From positions 1 through 64,000 of the forward strand of contig NZ_JACOOJ010000013.1 in NCBI RefSeq assembly GCF_014287585.1: a DNA stretch of 64,000 bases, in the 5' to 3' direction. The notes beneath the pieces were generated by a model that ran no database searches, was not told the origin of the DNA, and worked only from the letters and a program-made list of their open reading frames with translations. A program made the position numbers and the translations under genes. The number at the start of each line of letters is the position of its first letter. Position 1 is the first letter of the stretch. Positions 25,534 through 33,258 of the stretch are shown piece after piece. Source of the DNA: Parabacteroides hominis (GTDB lineage Bacteria; Bacteroidota; Bacteroidia; Bacteroidales; Tannerellaceae).

Positions 25534-26835
25534 TTATTCGAGTTTACGATTATCGATCACATGTTTGGCTTTACCCATACTCCGCTCGATGCTGCGTGGC
25601 TCGACAATCTTTATATCGGGTTGCAAACCGATTACGCTCTGCATACGGTTTGCGATTTTCTTCTTCAGGGCGATCATCTTGTTCATTTCGTCCGAATAAC
25701 ATTCCTGACGCACTTCTACTTGAATCTGGAATGTATCCGTATTGTTCACGCGATCGACCACAATCAGATAATGCGGTTCGAATTCCGGCAATTCAAGAAT
25801 AACCGATTCGACCTGGGACGGGAACACGTTCACACCGCGGATAATCAACATATCGTCACTACGTCCGAGGATACGTCCCATACGCACTGCCGTACGTCCG
25901 CACTCGCATTTTTCATAGATCAGATGCGTCAGGTCACGCGTACGGTAGCGGATCATAGGCATGCCTTCTTTCGTCAATGTCGTGAAAACCAATTCACCGT
26001 GCTGTCCGGGTTCTACCGGTTGCAAAGTGACCGGATCCACGATTTCAGGGAAGAAATGATCTTCCCATAAATGCGTACCGTTCTGGCATTCGCACTCGCC
26101 TCCGACTCCCGGACCACAAATTTCTGTCAGGCCATAAATATCGTACGCTTTGATATTCAATTTACTTTCCAACTCCTTACGCATGTTTTCCGTCCAGGGT
26201 TCAGCACCGAAAGCGCCGACACGCAATTTAAATTCTTCCAACGGAATGCCGGATGAGTGAATCGTTTCCGCCAGATATAACGCGTATGAAGGTGTACAAG
26301 CCAGCCCTTTGGCTCCGAAGTCGTGCATCAACTGAATTTGTTTCTGCGTATTACCACTGCTCATCGGAATTACAGTTCCTCCGATATTCTCGACTCCGCC
26401 ATGAGCGCCTAAACCTCCGGTAAACAATCCGTAGCCATAGGAAACCTGTACGGAATCATTCTTTGTCAAGCCATAAGCAGTCAAGCAACGGGCTACCACT
26501 TCCGACCAGATAGACAAATCTTTCCGGGTATAGCCGACGACGATCGGTTTTCCCGTCGTTCCGGAAGAAGCGTGCAAGCGGACAATCTCCGACATCGGTA
26601 CTGCCATCAGTCCGAAAGGGTAGTTGTCCCGCAAATCCTGTTTAACGGTAAACGGGAGCTTCACAATATCGTCAATAGAATGAATGTCGTCCGGTGTAAT
26701 CCCCATTTCCTGCATCTTCTTACGATAGAATGGAGAATTATGGTAGGCATGTTCAACAATCCGTCTTAAACGGATACTCTGTAACTTCCGCATTTCTTCG
26801 CGGTTCATACATTCGATAGTTTCGTTCCAAATCAT
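25534..26835 (-). CDS. paaK: Phenylacetate-CoA ligase
   Basis: 433 residues, the usual length. The adenylation P-loop is RLHASSGTTGKPIVVGYT (87-104); the A4/A5-type region is AYDIYGLTEICGPGVGGEC; the later YRTRDLTHLIYEKCECGRT holds the Asp and zinc-type cysteines seen in this family, and the C-terminal swinging domain contains GRSDDMLIIRGVNVFPSQVE. The enzyme activates arylacetates such as phenylacetate or indoleacetate with ATP and CoA in the cytoplasm. In anaerobic gut bacteria the gene usually works with indolepyruvate oxidoreductases, which are not in this window. It is co-directional with the ACT protein. Confidence 0.9.
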   Translation of the reverse strand: MIWNETIECMNREEMRKLQSIRLRRIVEHAYHNSPFYRKKMQEMGITPDDIHSIDDIVKLPFTVKQDLRDNYPFGLMAVPMSEIVRLHASSGTTGKPIVVGYTRKDLSIWSEVVARCLTAYGLTKNDSVQVSYGYGLFTGGLGAHGGVENIGGTVIPMSSGNTQKQIQLMHDFGAKGLACTPSYALYLAETIHSSGIPLEEFKLRVGAFGAEPWTENMRKELESKLNIKAYDIYGLTEICGPGVGGECECQNGTHLWEDHFFPEIVDPVTLQPVEPGQHGELVFTTLTKEGMPMIRYRTRDLTHLIYEKCECGRTAVRMGRILGRSDDMLIIRGVNVFPSQVESVILELPEFEPHYLIVVDRVNNTDTFQIQVEVRQECYSDEMNKMIALKKKIANRMQSVIGLQPDIKIVEPRSIERSMGKAKHVIDNRKLE

Positions 26836-26881
26836 GGTATCAGTTCGTTATCTTATAAATGTTATTAGTCTAATTCTGTTG

Positions 26882-26889
26882 CAAAGTAA
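26882..26889 (-). promoter_or_regulatory. -7-like box TTACTTTG of paaK
   Basis: Seven of eight positions match TAnnTTTG on the minus strand, about 47 bp upstream of the paaK start codon. Confidence 0.45.
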
Positions 26890-26965
26890 TAACTTTTTTG
26901 GGAAGAAACCCTATTTTGAATCCGCTTTTATGCATAACTTACCAGCAAAGCAAGCATATAAAACC

Positions 26966-26994
26966 AAAAAAGCCTGATTAACTCAGGCTTTTTT
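26966..26994 (-). terminator. Intrinsic terminator overlapping the end of the small gene at 26983
   Basis: A perfect 12-bp stem of AAAAAAGCCTGA and TCAGGCTTTTTT with a 5-base loop. It works in both directions by its A/T ends. The stop codon of the gene at 26983-27240 lies inside the stem. Confidence 0.85.
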
Positions 26995-27240
26995 GATTTT
27001 ATAAACAAAGTTCTCATCCCCTATATGAACAACAACTATCGAAGCTGAATCTGCCTTGTTCTTGTCACTACAGAGACAGACATATTTATCAGATTGACTC
27101 TTTCCTTCAGAATGAGAAATCAGACGTCCCGACCGGCTGTATATCCATATTTCAATATCTGCTCCCATCTTGGCAGGAACAGTCAAATACGAATCAGACG
27201 AAACAGATGCTTGTTCCGAAAATAAATAATAAATGTTCAT
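26983..27240 (-). CDS. Small protein of unknown function, beta-rich C-terminal-domain-like
   Basis: 85 residues from the ATG at 27240. The sequence VPAKMGADIEIWIYSRSGRL, SDKYVCLCSDKN and a closing ENFVYKIKKA resembles the beta-sandwich end found in secreted Bacteroidales proteins (type IX-like or DUF3244-like tails), where a strand with IYSxxG is followed by a final strand in YKI. There is no signal peptide and no attached passenger, so it may be a gene fragment or a free domain. No further family was recognised. Its stop codon is inside an intrinsic terminator stem. Confidence 0.45.
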   Translation of the reverse strand: MNIYYLFSEQASVSSDSYLTVPAKMGADIEIWIYSRSGRLISHSEGKSQSDKYVCLCSDKNKADSASIVVVHIGDENFVYKIKKA

Positions 27241-27294
27241 TGTCCTCAACTTTTTATATGCAATACAAATTTAACCAATTCAAAACAAAAGACA

Positions 27295-27393
27295 GTGACA
27301 AAAAGTTTCTAATTGTGACAAATAGTCTCTACAGAGCAAAAAAAGAGTCTGAATATCAACGAAAGGACTATTTGTCACAACCTCGTGACAAAA
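27295..27393. repeat. Cluster of GTGACAAA words including an exact 15-bp inverted repeat
   Basis: TTGTGACAAATAGTC at 27313-27327 and its exact complement at 27366-27380 are separated by 38 bp. Further GTGACAAAA words start at 27295 and 27385. The set lies between the divergent genes ending near 27240 and starting at 27479, as expected for operators, but a structured RNA leader is also possible. Confidence 0.75.
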
Positions 27394-27478
27394 TGAGACA
27401 TGTACCCCCGGAAAAAACTTGCATGTCATTCATAACATTGATTTCTTTGCAATCAAAATAACTCAAAAATTTTATGAC

Positions 27479-27676
27479 ATGAACAAAACTGAATTAATCC
27501 AGGCTATTGCCGATAAAACATCTTTGGAGCCAGATATTATTAAAAAGGTAATAAATGCTTGCGAAAATGTTTTAGTAGAGAATGCACTACGGGAGAACAG
27601 GCAGCCTCCTAAATTTGAAGGGACAAAAATGATTCGGTTTGCAAATACAGTCAACATGAAACATAAAACAAATTAA
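27479..27676 (+). CDS. Short HU-like protein lacking the DNA-binding arms
   Basis: 65 residues from the ATG at 27479. MNKTELIQAIADKTSLEPDI and the helix that follows match the N-terminal helical dimer half of HU/IHF proteins. HU proteins have about 90 residues with a central beta arm carrying the DNA-contacting RNPxT region; here the chain goes instead to PPKFEGTKMIRFANTVN and stops, so the arm is missing or degenerate. It could dimerise with a full HU and modulate it, or be decaying. A -7-like TTTCTTTG lies at 27442-27449. The gene is followed after 12 bp by a small membrane protein gene. Confidence 0.6.
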   Translation: MNKTELIQAIADKTSLEPDIIKKVINACENVLVENALRENRQPPKFEGTKMIRFANTVNMKHKTN

Positions 27677-27688
27677 ACATTCAATTAT

Positions 27689-27910
27689 ATGATATCATTT
27701 CATTGCATATATACAGATGTTTACAATACGGAAATCATCGGAGTCAGTCCCGGTTTGATCCTCCTGCTTGTTATCATTATTCTTGTATTGATTGATATTA
27801 TCTTTTTATTAGTATTGAAATATAAATATACAGTCGGATTTAAAAACAGAAAACTAGTTGAATATATCGATAAGACATTAAAAAAGGATGACACGGACCC
27901 TACTATATAA
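27689..27910 (+). CDS. Small single-span membrane protein
   Basis: 73 residues with one strong hydrophobic helix (GLILLLVIIILVLIDIIFLL, about 22-41) followed by a basic and then acidic tail ending KKDDTDPTI. No family was recognised. It sits 12 bp behind the HU-like gene and is probably co-transcribed with it. Coding status is supported by the tight spacing and clean hydrophobic pattern only. Confidence 0.5.
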   Translation: MISFHCIYTDVYNTEIIGVSPGLILLLVIIILVLIDIIFLLVLKYKYTVGFKNRKLVEYIDKTLKKDDTDPTI

Positions 27911-28005
27911 ATAAAAACAGTATTTTTACAAATTCCTAAACAGTCTTATCGATATTAAACTAGTTCTCCTGCAAGTATGAACCGGAGAACTGTAGACATA
28001 ACAGA

Positions 28006-28821
28006 ATGGCAAATCGACAAATCATATTGGTGACCGGCGCTTCTTCCGGCTTTGGAGAAATCACTGCATCTCTATTGAAAAAGAATGGACATATCGTGTA
28101 CGGGACAAGCCGGAAAGAGACAGCAGACACGCCTGAAGGAGTCCGCATGATCAGAATGGACGTCACCGATACCGCCTCTATCCACAAAGCTATCAGCCGG
28201 ATCATTTCCGAGCAGGGACGTCTCGACACGGTTGTCAACAATGCCGGGGTCGGGATCAGCGGAGCTTTAGAATTGGCTACCGACGAAGAAATCTCCTGGC
28301 AGATGGATACGAACTTCATGGGGATGACACGGGTTTGCAGTGCAGTCTTACCTTATATGCGCAAGGCGGGAAAAGGGAAAATCATCAATATAAGTTCCAT
28401 CGGAGGCATCATTGCTGTCCCTTTCCAAGGATTTTATTCAGCATCCAAATTTGCTGTCGAAGGATATAGTGAAGCATTAGCAGCCGAAGCATATCCGTTC
28501 GGAATCAGGATTTGCCTGGTCGAGCCGGGAGATTTCAAAACCAACTTCACGGCAAACCGGAATGTTTCTCCGGCTACTCTCCGCCACAAAGACTATGGGA
28601 AAACTTTCATCCGATGCATGAAGGTTATCGAGGAAGCCGAAAAGGAAGGGGCCGACCCGATAAAACTGGCCCGCGCCGTCTGCAAATTAGTAGAAGCCGA
28701 AAAACCGGCATTCAGGACAATTATCGGACCGAGAGGACAGGTTTTGTTTGCCAAAGTCAAAAGAATACTCCCCGACAGATTCATACAATACATCGTAAGG
28801 ACCTTTTACAAAATCAGCTAA
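28006..28821 (+). CDS. Short-chain dehydrogenase/reductase
   Basis: 271 residues with all classical SDR marks: the NAD(P) loop TGASSGFGE (10-18), the NNAG at 78-81, the catalytic Ser in INISSIGG (about 130-131) and the YSASK pair Tyr144/Lys148. After the active site, VEPGDFKTNFTANRN forms the substrate lid. Arg/Lys-rich TSRK after the second strand favours NADPH. It reduces or oxidises a small carbonyl or alcohol in the cytoplasm; the substrate is not indicated. It is transcribed alone and converges on the AraC-type gene at 28900. Confidence 0.88.
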   Translation: MANRQIILVTGASSGFGEITASLLKKNGHIVYGTSRKETADTPEGVRMIRMDVTDTASIHKAISRIISEQGRLDTVVNNAGVGISGALELATDEEISWQMDTNFMGMTRVCSAVLPYMRKAGKGKIINISSIGGIIAVPFQGFYSASKFAVEGYSEALAAEAYPFGIRICLVEPGDFKTNFTANRNVSPATLRHKDYGKTFIRCMKVIEEAEKEGADPIKLARAVCKLVEAEKPAFRTIIGPRGQVLFAKVKRILPDRFIQYIVRTFYKIS

Positions 28822-28899
28822 ACCGCTGAAGAGCAGATGTACGACCTTAGAATACTGCACATTCGGAAAACATAACCACTGCGCCACAAGGGTTTCAGG

Positions 28900-29799
28900 T
28901 CACACCTCCAACTCCCGGTACACCGAGGGAGTATGCCCCACGCTCTTCTTGAATATCCGTGTAAAATGTTGCGGATATTGAAATCCGAGCTGGTAAGCAA
29001 TCTCGCTGACACTCTTGTCCGAACCGAGTATTTCTTCTTTGGCGATGGCGACCAGCTTGTTCTGGATATATTCCTGCGCAGTCCGTCCGGTTTCTTTTTT
29101 CACCAGGTCGCCGAAATAATTGGGAGACAGGTTTACTTTGTCGGCAAAATATTTTACGGTAGGGAGTCCTTCCGTTTGCGGTTTGTCGCTCTGGAAATAG
29201 GCGTCCAGCAGGTTCTCGAACCGGGTCAGGATGTCTTTGTTCACCTTGCCACGTGTGACAAACTGCCGTTCGTAGAAGCGCATGCAGTAATCCAGCAACA
29301 GTTCGATATTACGCGTGATCAGGCGTTTGCTGTGCTTATCTATCGGGTGTGTCAGTTCCTGCTGTATCTTATCCAGGCAATCCCGGAAGATAGTCCTTTC
29401 CTCTTCCGACAGGTGAAGGGCTTCGTTGGAGGAGTATGAGAAAAACGAATACTGCTTGATCTCCTGCCCCAACGACGTTCCTCGTATCAGATCGGGATGG
29501 AAGACCAGTCCATGCGACATGGGCCGTACGCCTTCCGCCATCCGGACTTCGACGACCTGTCCGGGCGCGAAGCTCGTCACGGTTCCTTCCTGGTAATCAT
29601 AAATCTGTTTCCCGTAGCGCAAGTCGCCACATTTGACTTGCTTCAAATACAGGGCATACACGCCGAAGTTCAATACCGCATGTTTCGGAAAAGTTGTCGC
29701 TTCCGACAAATCAACTACCGAGACCAGCGGATGCAGCGTTTCCAGTCCGTACAGTTTGTTGTACCGGTCTATCGAATCGAGTTTGATTACTTCTTCCAT
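28900..29799 (-). CDS. AraC-family transcription regulator
   Basis: 299 residues. The N-terminal half is a cupin-like ligand-binding region (HAVLNFGVYALYLKQ, FAPGQVVEVRMAEGVRP). The last 100 residues hold two helix-turn-helix motifs: VKYFADKVNLSPNYFGDLVK and VSEIAYQLGFQYPQHFTRIF, followed by KKSVGHTPSVYRE. Regulators of this form in Bacteroidales often act on the divergent gene, which here is the acetyltransferase at 29985. A -7 box lies 25 bp upstream of its start, back to back with that of the acetyltransferase. Inducer unknown. Confidence 0.88.
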   Translation of the reverse strand: MEEVIKLDSIDRYNKLYGLETLHPLVSVVDLSEATTFPKHAVLNFGVYALYLKQVKCGDLRYGKQIYDYQEGTVTSFAPGQVVEVRMAEGVRPMSHGLVFHPDLIRGTSLGQEIKQYSFFSYSSNEALHLSEEERTIFRDCLDKIQQELTHPIDKHSKRLITRNIELLLDYCMRFYERQFVTRGKVNKDILTRFENLLDAYFQSDKPQTEGLPTVKYFADKVNLSPNYFGDLVKKETGRTAQEYIQNKLVAIAKEEILGSDKSVSEIAYQLGFQYPQHFTRIFKKSVGHTPSVYRELEV

Positions 29800-29823
29800 A
29801 GGATAATATGTTTACGTTTCAGG

Positions 29824-29831
29824 CAAATATA
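29824..29831 (-). promoter_or_regulatory. -7 box TATATTTG of the AraC-type gene
   Basis: Exact TAnnTTTG match on the minus strand, 25 bp upstream of the start codon at 29799. Confidence 0.65.
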
Positions 29832-29952
29832 GCAACTTTACCTGTATGCCGGGCAAAAAACAGTAATATTGGTAGCTATATCTGTAATTTATACCTGTAA
29901 TTAAGGTCATACTATCCGTAATCCGGATACAAAAAGTTCGATCCCGAAGCCT

Positions 29953-29960
29953 TATCTTTG
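29953..29960 (+). promoter_or_regulatory. -7 box TATCTTTG of the acetyltransferase
   Basis: Exact TAnnTTTG match 25 bp upstream of the ATG at 29985; it argues against an in-frame start at 29958. Confidence 0.7.
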
Positions 29961-29984
29961 CAAAAAATTAAACCCAATAAAGAT

Positions 29985-30551
29985 ATGACACTCGACATTT
30001 TTTTAGAACATATAGAGGCGCATAAGCCGCTCGACACGACTGAGATTTACCGTTTCATGGACGAAATGAGCGACGAGGCGCGCCGGATCACCTTTGAGCT
30101 GAACGGTTCGTATCTGCCCCAGGATCAGTTGCGAGAACTGTTTGCCCGGCTGTTCGGCAAACCGGTAGACCCTTCGTTTCGTGTTTTTCCTCCGTTCTAT
30201 ACGGATTTCGGGAAGAATATTACGATCGGAAAGAATGTGTTCATCAATGCATGCTGCCATTTTCAAGATCACGGAGGTGTGACGTTGGGCGACGGCTGCC
30301 TGATCGGACATAACGTCGTGTTCGCAACGCTCAACCACGATTTCAATCCTGAAAAGCGTGATGTGATGACGGCTGCTCCCATCGTGTTGGGGCGGAACGT
30401 ATGGGTCGGTTCCAACTCCACCATCCTGCAAGGGGTAACTATAGGCGACGGCGCCATCATAGCAGCCGGAGCAGTGGTTACGAAAGATGTCCCGGCCAAT
30501 ACCGTCGTTGGCGGAGTTCCCGCCAGACATATCCGCAACATCGAACCATAA
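29985..30551 (+). CDS. Maltose/galactoside O-acetyltransferase-like enzyme (left-handed beta helix)
   Basis: 188 residues. The hexapeptide repeat body runs from about residue 70: [60 protein letters not shown], and [20 protein letters not shown]. The catalytic His is expected in LNHDF. Such enzymes form trimers and move acetyl from acetyl-CoA to sugars or other small hydroxyl compounds. The N-terminal helical part ([20 protein letters not shown]) differs from LacA/Maa, so the acceptor may differ too. It is divergent from the AraC-type regulator, which probably controls it. Confidence 0.85.
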   Translation: MTLDIFLEHIEAHKPLDTTEIYRFMDEMSDEARRITFELNGSYLPQDQLRELFARLFGKPVDPSFRVFPPFYTDFGKNITIGKNVFINACCHFQDHGGVTLGDGCLIGHNVVFATLNHDFNPEKRDVMTAAPIVLGRNVWVGSNSTILQGVTIGDGAIIAAGAVVTKDVPANTVVGGVPARHIRNIEP

Positions 30552-30627
30552 ACCGCCTTTGCCGACTCATTTATTTTATGAAGCAAAACCTTTATATCCT
30601 GTTTTTACCTGTACGAATGTTTGATTT

Positions 30628-30757
30628 TAAGAAAAACTGAACCTATATTTTAGGCACGGATTACACAGATTACACGGTTTAAATATGTTTTGAAAAAAAA
30701 CTTCTTGCCGTGTAATCCGTGTAATCCGTGCCTAAAATTGATTCAAATCTGCCAAGA
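30628..30757. repeat. Palindromic intergenic repeat, copy A
   Basis: Outer flanks TAAGAAAAACTGAACC and TTCAAATCTGCCAAGA enclose a 30-bp stem (30648-30677 with 30708-30737, one mismatch) built of CACGGATTACAC units, and a 30-base loop that begins TTTAAATATGTTTTG. A second copy lies at 31165-31292 in the same flank orientation but with the loop inverted. Confidence 0.95.
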
Positions 30758-30783
30758 TATGAGTATGTGAAGTTGCCCCTATT

Positions 30784-30925
30784 GATGCCTGTCGCCTCCC
30801 GAAAAGACAGGCATCGGTTGCCGGATAGATGCCTACCTTTTTGCTGCTACCCTATAGGCTTTTCCCGGACAGGCTAAAGGCTGTATTTTTTAGCCTATAA
30901 CCTGTATTTTATGGGACAGGAACCA
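30784..30925. repeat. Intergenic element with hairpins and CTATAGG words (element C, copy 1)
   Basis: It starts with a perfect 10-bp hairpin GATGCCTGTC/GACAGGCATC (30784-30815), followed by ATGCCTACCTTTTT, CCCTATAGGCT, GGCTAAAGGC and TGTATTTTATGGG. The same word set occurs, on the opposite strand, at about 58760-58885. No coding potential. Confidence 0.55.
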
Positions 30926-30993
30926 ATTAGATCCCTTATATGACAAAACTAAAAAACAGGGTTCACGGCGGTAAAAGGCTAATGGCCAGCGAT

Positions 30994-31086
30994 TTGCTGT
31001 GAAGGCTGTGAAACCGGTTTACGATCAGCCAATCCTATCGATCAATCCCGCCTTTTTTTATCTTGCATTCACAGGGTTCACAGCAA
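30994..31086. repeat. Imperfect dyad TTGCTGTGAA...TTCACAGCAA (element D, copy 1)
   Basis: 19-base arms at 30994-31012 and 31068-31086 pair with two mismatches around a 55-base loop. A near-identical dyad with perfect 29-base arms is at 58623-58696. Confidence 0.75.
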
Positions 31087-31164
31087 CATGCTGATCTACA
31101 GAGTTTCCCAGACAGTGTGAACCCTAATTAAATAAAACAACCAGGGGGTATTTAGAGGATAATC

Positions 31165-31292
31165 TAAGAAAAACTGAACCTATATTTTAGGCACGGATTT
31201 CACGGATTACACGGCAAGAAGTTTTTTCAAAACATATTTAAACCGTGAAATCCGTGTAATCCGTGCCTAAAATTGGTTCAAATCTGCCAAGA
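31165..31292. repeat. Palindromic intergenic repeat, copy B, with inverted loop
   Basis: Same flanks and orientation as copy A. The stem is 31185-31214 with 31243-31272 (two mismatches); the 28-base loop begins CAAGAAGTTTTTTC and is the reverse complement of the copy A loop apart from A/T run length. Confidence 0.95.
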
Positions 31293-31620
31293 AAGAACCT
31301 ATTCTAAACGGATTTATATATATAAAAAATACAAGAACCCCTCTAAAAAAGGTAGATATCCATAGTTTGCTAATATTCAGGCCATTGCCAAACATCTTGT
31401 TTCTTAAAAAATATTAACCTTGCAGGTAATTTGAAATATATGGGGTATAAAATCAAATTTCATGCGCTACTATTTCGATTTGGACCAACGGGTATTTTGG
31501 GAAACTGTACAATAAGTAAGAAATCACAATAAGTGCACCATCCTGTGATTTTTATACAAAACCTGTAATTGAGGTAATAACATCCGTAATCCGTCTACAA
31601 AGGGAACCGTCCGCACATCG
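31293..31620. other. Intergenic region upstream of the hydrolase
   Basis: About 330 bp of AT-rich DNA without a supported gene, ending at the promoter of the hydrolase at 31621. Confidence 0.5.
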
Positions 31621-31628
31621 TAATTTTG
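31621..31628 (+). promoter_or_regulatory. -7 box TAATTTTG of the hydrolase gene run
   Basis: Exact TAnnTTTG match 38 bp upstream of the ATG at 31666. It may drive the five plus-strand genes up to 36233, which have gaps of 3 to 11 bp. Confidence 0.65.
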
Positions 31629-31665
31629 CATTGTACAAATTATTAATCATCAAATGTAATTGAAT

Positions 31666-32733
31666 ATGAATAAAACAATTATCGCGATCCTCCTGATATG
31701 GCTGACAACTGCCGGAAGGGCCGGTGCAAGCATTGAACAGAATCAAAAGAAAGATATGAATATGGAAAACTTGAATTTAACAGAAGTATGGGATAAGACA
31801 TTCCCTGAAAGCGACAAAGTGAATCACAGTAAAGTGACTTTCGTCAACCGCTACGGCATCACGCTTGCCGCCGACCTGTACGTACCGAAAAATGCAGAAG
31901 GCAAACTGCCGGCTATTGCTGTCAGCGGACCTTTCGGAGCCGTCAAGGAACAGTCGTCGGGCCTTTACGCCCAGACGATGGCCGAACATGGATTTTTGAC
32001 TATCGCCTTCGATCCTTCTTATACAGGCGAAAGTGGAGGGCAACCCCGTTACGTGGCTTCACCAGACATTAATACGGAAGACTTCAGCGCTGCCGTCGAT
32101 TTCCTTTCTACGCGCGACGACGTAGACCCCGAACGTATCGGCATCATCGGCATATGCGGCTGGGGAGGATTTGCAATAAATGCAGCAGCCATCGACACCC
32201 GCATCAAAGCGGCCGTCGCTTCGACGATGTATGACATGAGCCGTGTAACGGCAAACGGATATTTCGACGCGATGGATGCCGACACCCGCTATGAACTGCG
32301 CAAGCAACTCAACGCCCAGCGGACGGAAGACTACAAGAACGGGACGTATGAACTTGCCGGCGGCGTGGTCGACCCCCTACCTGACGATGCACCGCAATTC
32401 GTGAAAGACTATTATGCCTATTACAAGACCGGTCGCGGCTATCACAAACGTTCGCTCAATTCCAACAGCGGTTGGAACAAGACCTCCGCGCTCTCGTTCA
32501 TCAACATGCCTATTCTCTCTTATAGCGACGAGATACGCAACGCCGTGCTCCTCATCCACGGGGAAAAAGCCCACTCCCGCTATTTCAGCGAAGACGCATT
32601 CAAGAAGCTGAAAGGCGAGAACAAGGAACTGATGATTATCCCCGGTGCAAGCCATGTGGATTTATATGACCGCATGGATGTCATACCTTTCGACAAATTG
32701 GAGGCTTTCTTCAATCGCTATCTGAATGAATGA
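31666..32733 (+). CDS. Secreted alpha/beta hydrolase of the dienelactone-hydrolase-like group
   Basis: 355 residues with a signal peptide (IIAILLIWLTTAGRAGA). The hydrolase fold is seen in LPAIAVSGPFGAVKEQSSG, GFLTIAFDPSYTGESGG and the nucleophile elbow GIIGICGWGGFA, where the G-x-C-x-G pattern puts Cys rather than Ser at the nucleophile position, as in dienelactone hydrolases. The acid and His follow in AVLLIHGEKAHSRYFS and IIPGASHVDLYD. It is probably a periplasmic esterase or peptidase-like hydrolase; the substrate is unknown. A TTG codon 6 bp earlier is in frame but the ATG at 31666 gives the better signal peptide. It is first of a five-gene run. Confidence 0.85.
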   Translation: MNKTIIAILLIWLTTAGRAGASIEQNQKKDMNMENLNLTEVWDKTFPESDKVNHSKVTFVNRYGITLAADLYVPKNAEGKLPAIAVSGPFGAVKEQSSGLYAQTMAEHGFLTIAFDPSYTGESGGQPRYVASPDINTEDFSAAVDFLSTRDDVDPERIGIIGICGWGGFAINAAAIDTRIKAAVASTMYDMSRVTANGYFDAMDADTRYELRKQLNAQRTEDYKNGTYELAGGVVDPLPDDAPQFVKDYYAYYKTGRGYHKRSLNSNSGWNKTSALSFINMPILSYSDEIRNAVLLIHGEKAHSRYFSEDAFKKLKGENKELMIIPGASHVDLYDRMDVIPFDKLEAFFNRYLNE

Positions 32734-32740
32734 TACATCT

Positions 32741-33247
32741 ATGAAAATGCGGTTATTATCTTTTATATTGTTGTCCGGGATGTCTCTGGTAACGGTTGCT
32801 TGCAGCCCGGACAACGATCCTTTGACAGACGGAACGGTAATTCCTGCACCTGATCCCGGCGAACCGGACGAAATCCCTGATAACAGCACCATGAACAGAA
32901 ACATCACGATCCGCGCAGGCAGCAACAGTTTCACTGCCACGCTCGAAGACAACGAAGCCGGAAAGGCCTTTGCCGCCCTACTGCCTATGACTGTCAACAT
33001 GAACGAGATGAACGGGAACGAGAAGTATCACAACCTTTCCGGCAATCTTCCGACAAACAGTTCCCGCCCGGGTACTATCCGCACAGGAGACCTGATGCTG
33101 TACGGTTCGAACTGCCTCGTACTCTTCTACGCTACTTTTTCCTCTTCCTACAGTTATACCCGTTTGGGCCGTGTGAATAATCCTGACGGATTGGCTACGG
33201 CTCTCGGAAACGGCAATGTGACAGTAACTTTCGATATAAACAACTAA
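32741..33247 (+). CDS. Cyclophilin-like fold lipoprotein
   Basis: 168 residues. The lipobox is SLVTVACSPD; after a Pro/Asp-rich linker (to about 50) comes a cyclophilin-like domain: NITIRAGSNSFTATLEDN, AFAALLPMTVNMNEMNGNEK, GTIRTGDLMLYGSNCLVLFY and a final GNVTVTFDI. This domain is common in Bacteroidales operons of small redox or hydrolase genes and is not a proven prolyl isomerase. The upstream in-frame ATG at 32726 would overlap the hydrolase stop; 32741 gives a normal signal. It should be lipid-anchored in the envelope. Confidence 0.8.
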   Translation: MKMRLLSFILLSGMSLVTVACSPDNDPLTDGTVIPAPDPGEPDEIPDNSTMNRNITIRAGSNSFTATLEDNEAGKAFAALLPMTVNMNEMNGNEKYHNLSGNLPTNSSRPGTIRTGDLMLYGSNCLVLFYATFSSSYSYTRLGRVNNPDGLATALGNGNVTVTFDINN

Positions 33248-33258
33248 CAATATAAAAC

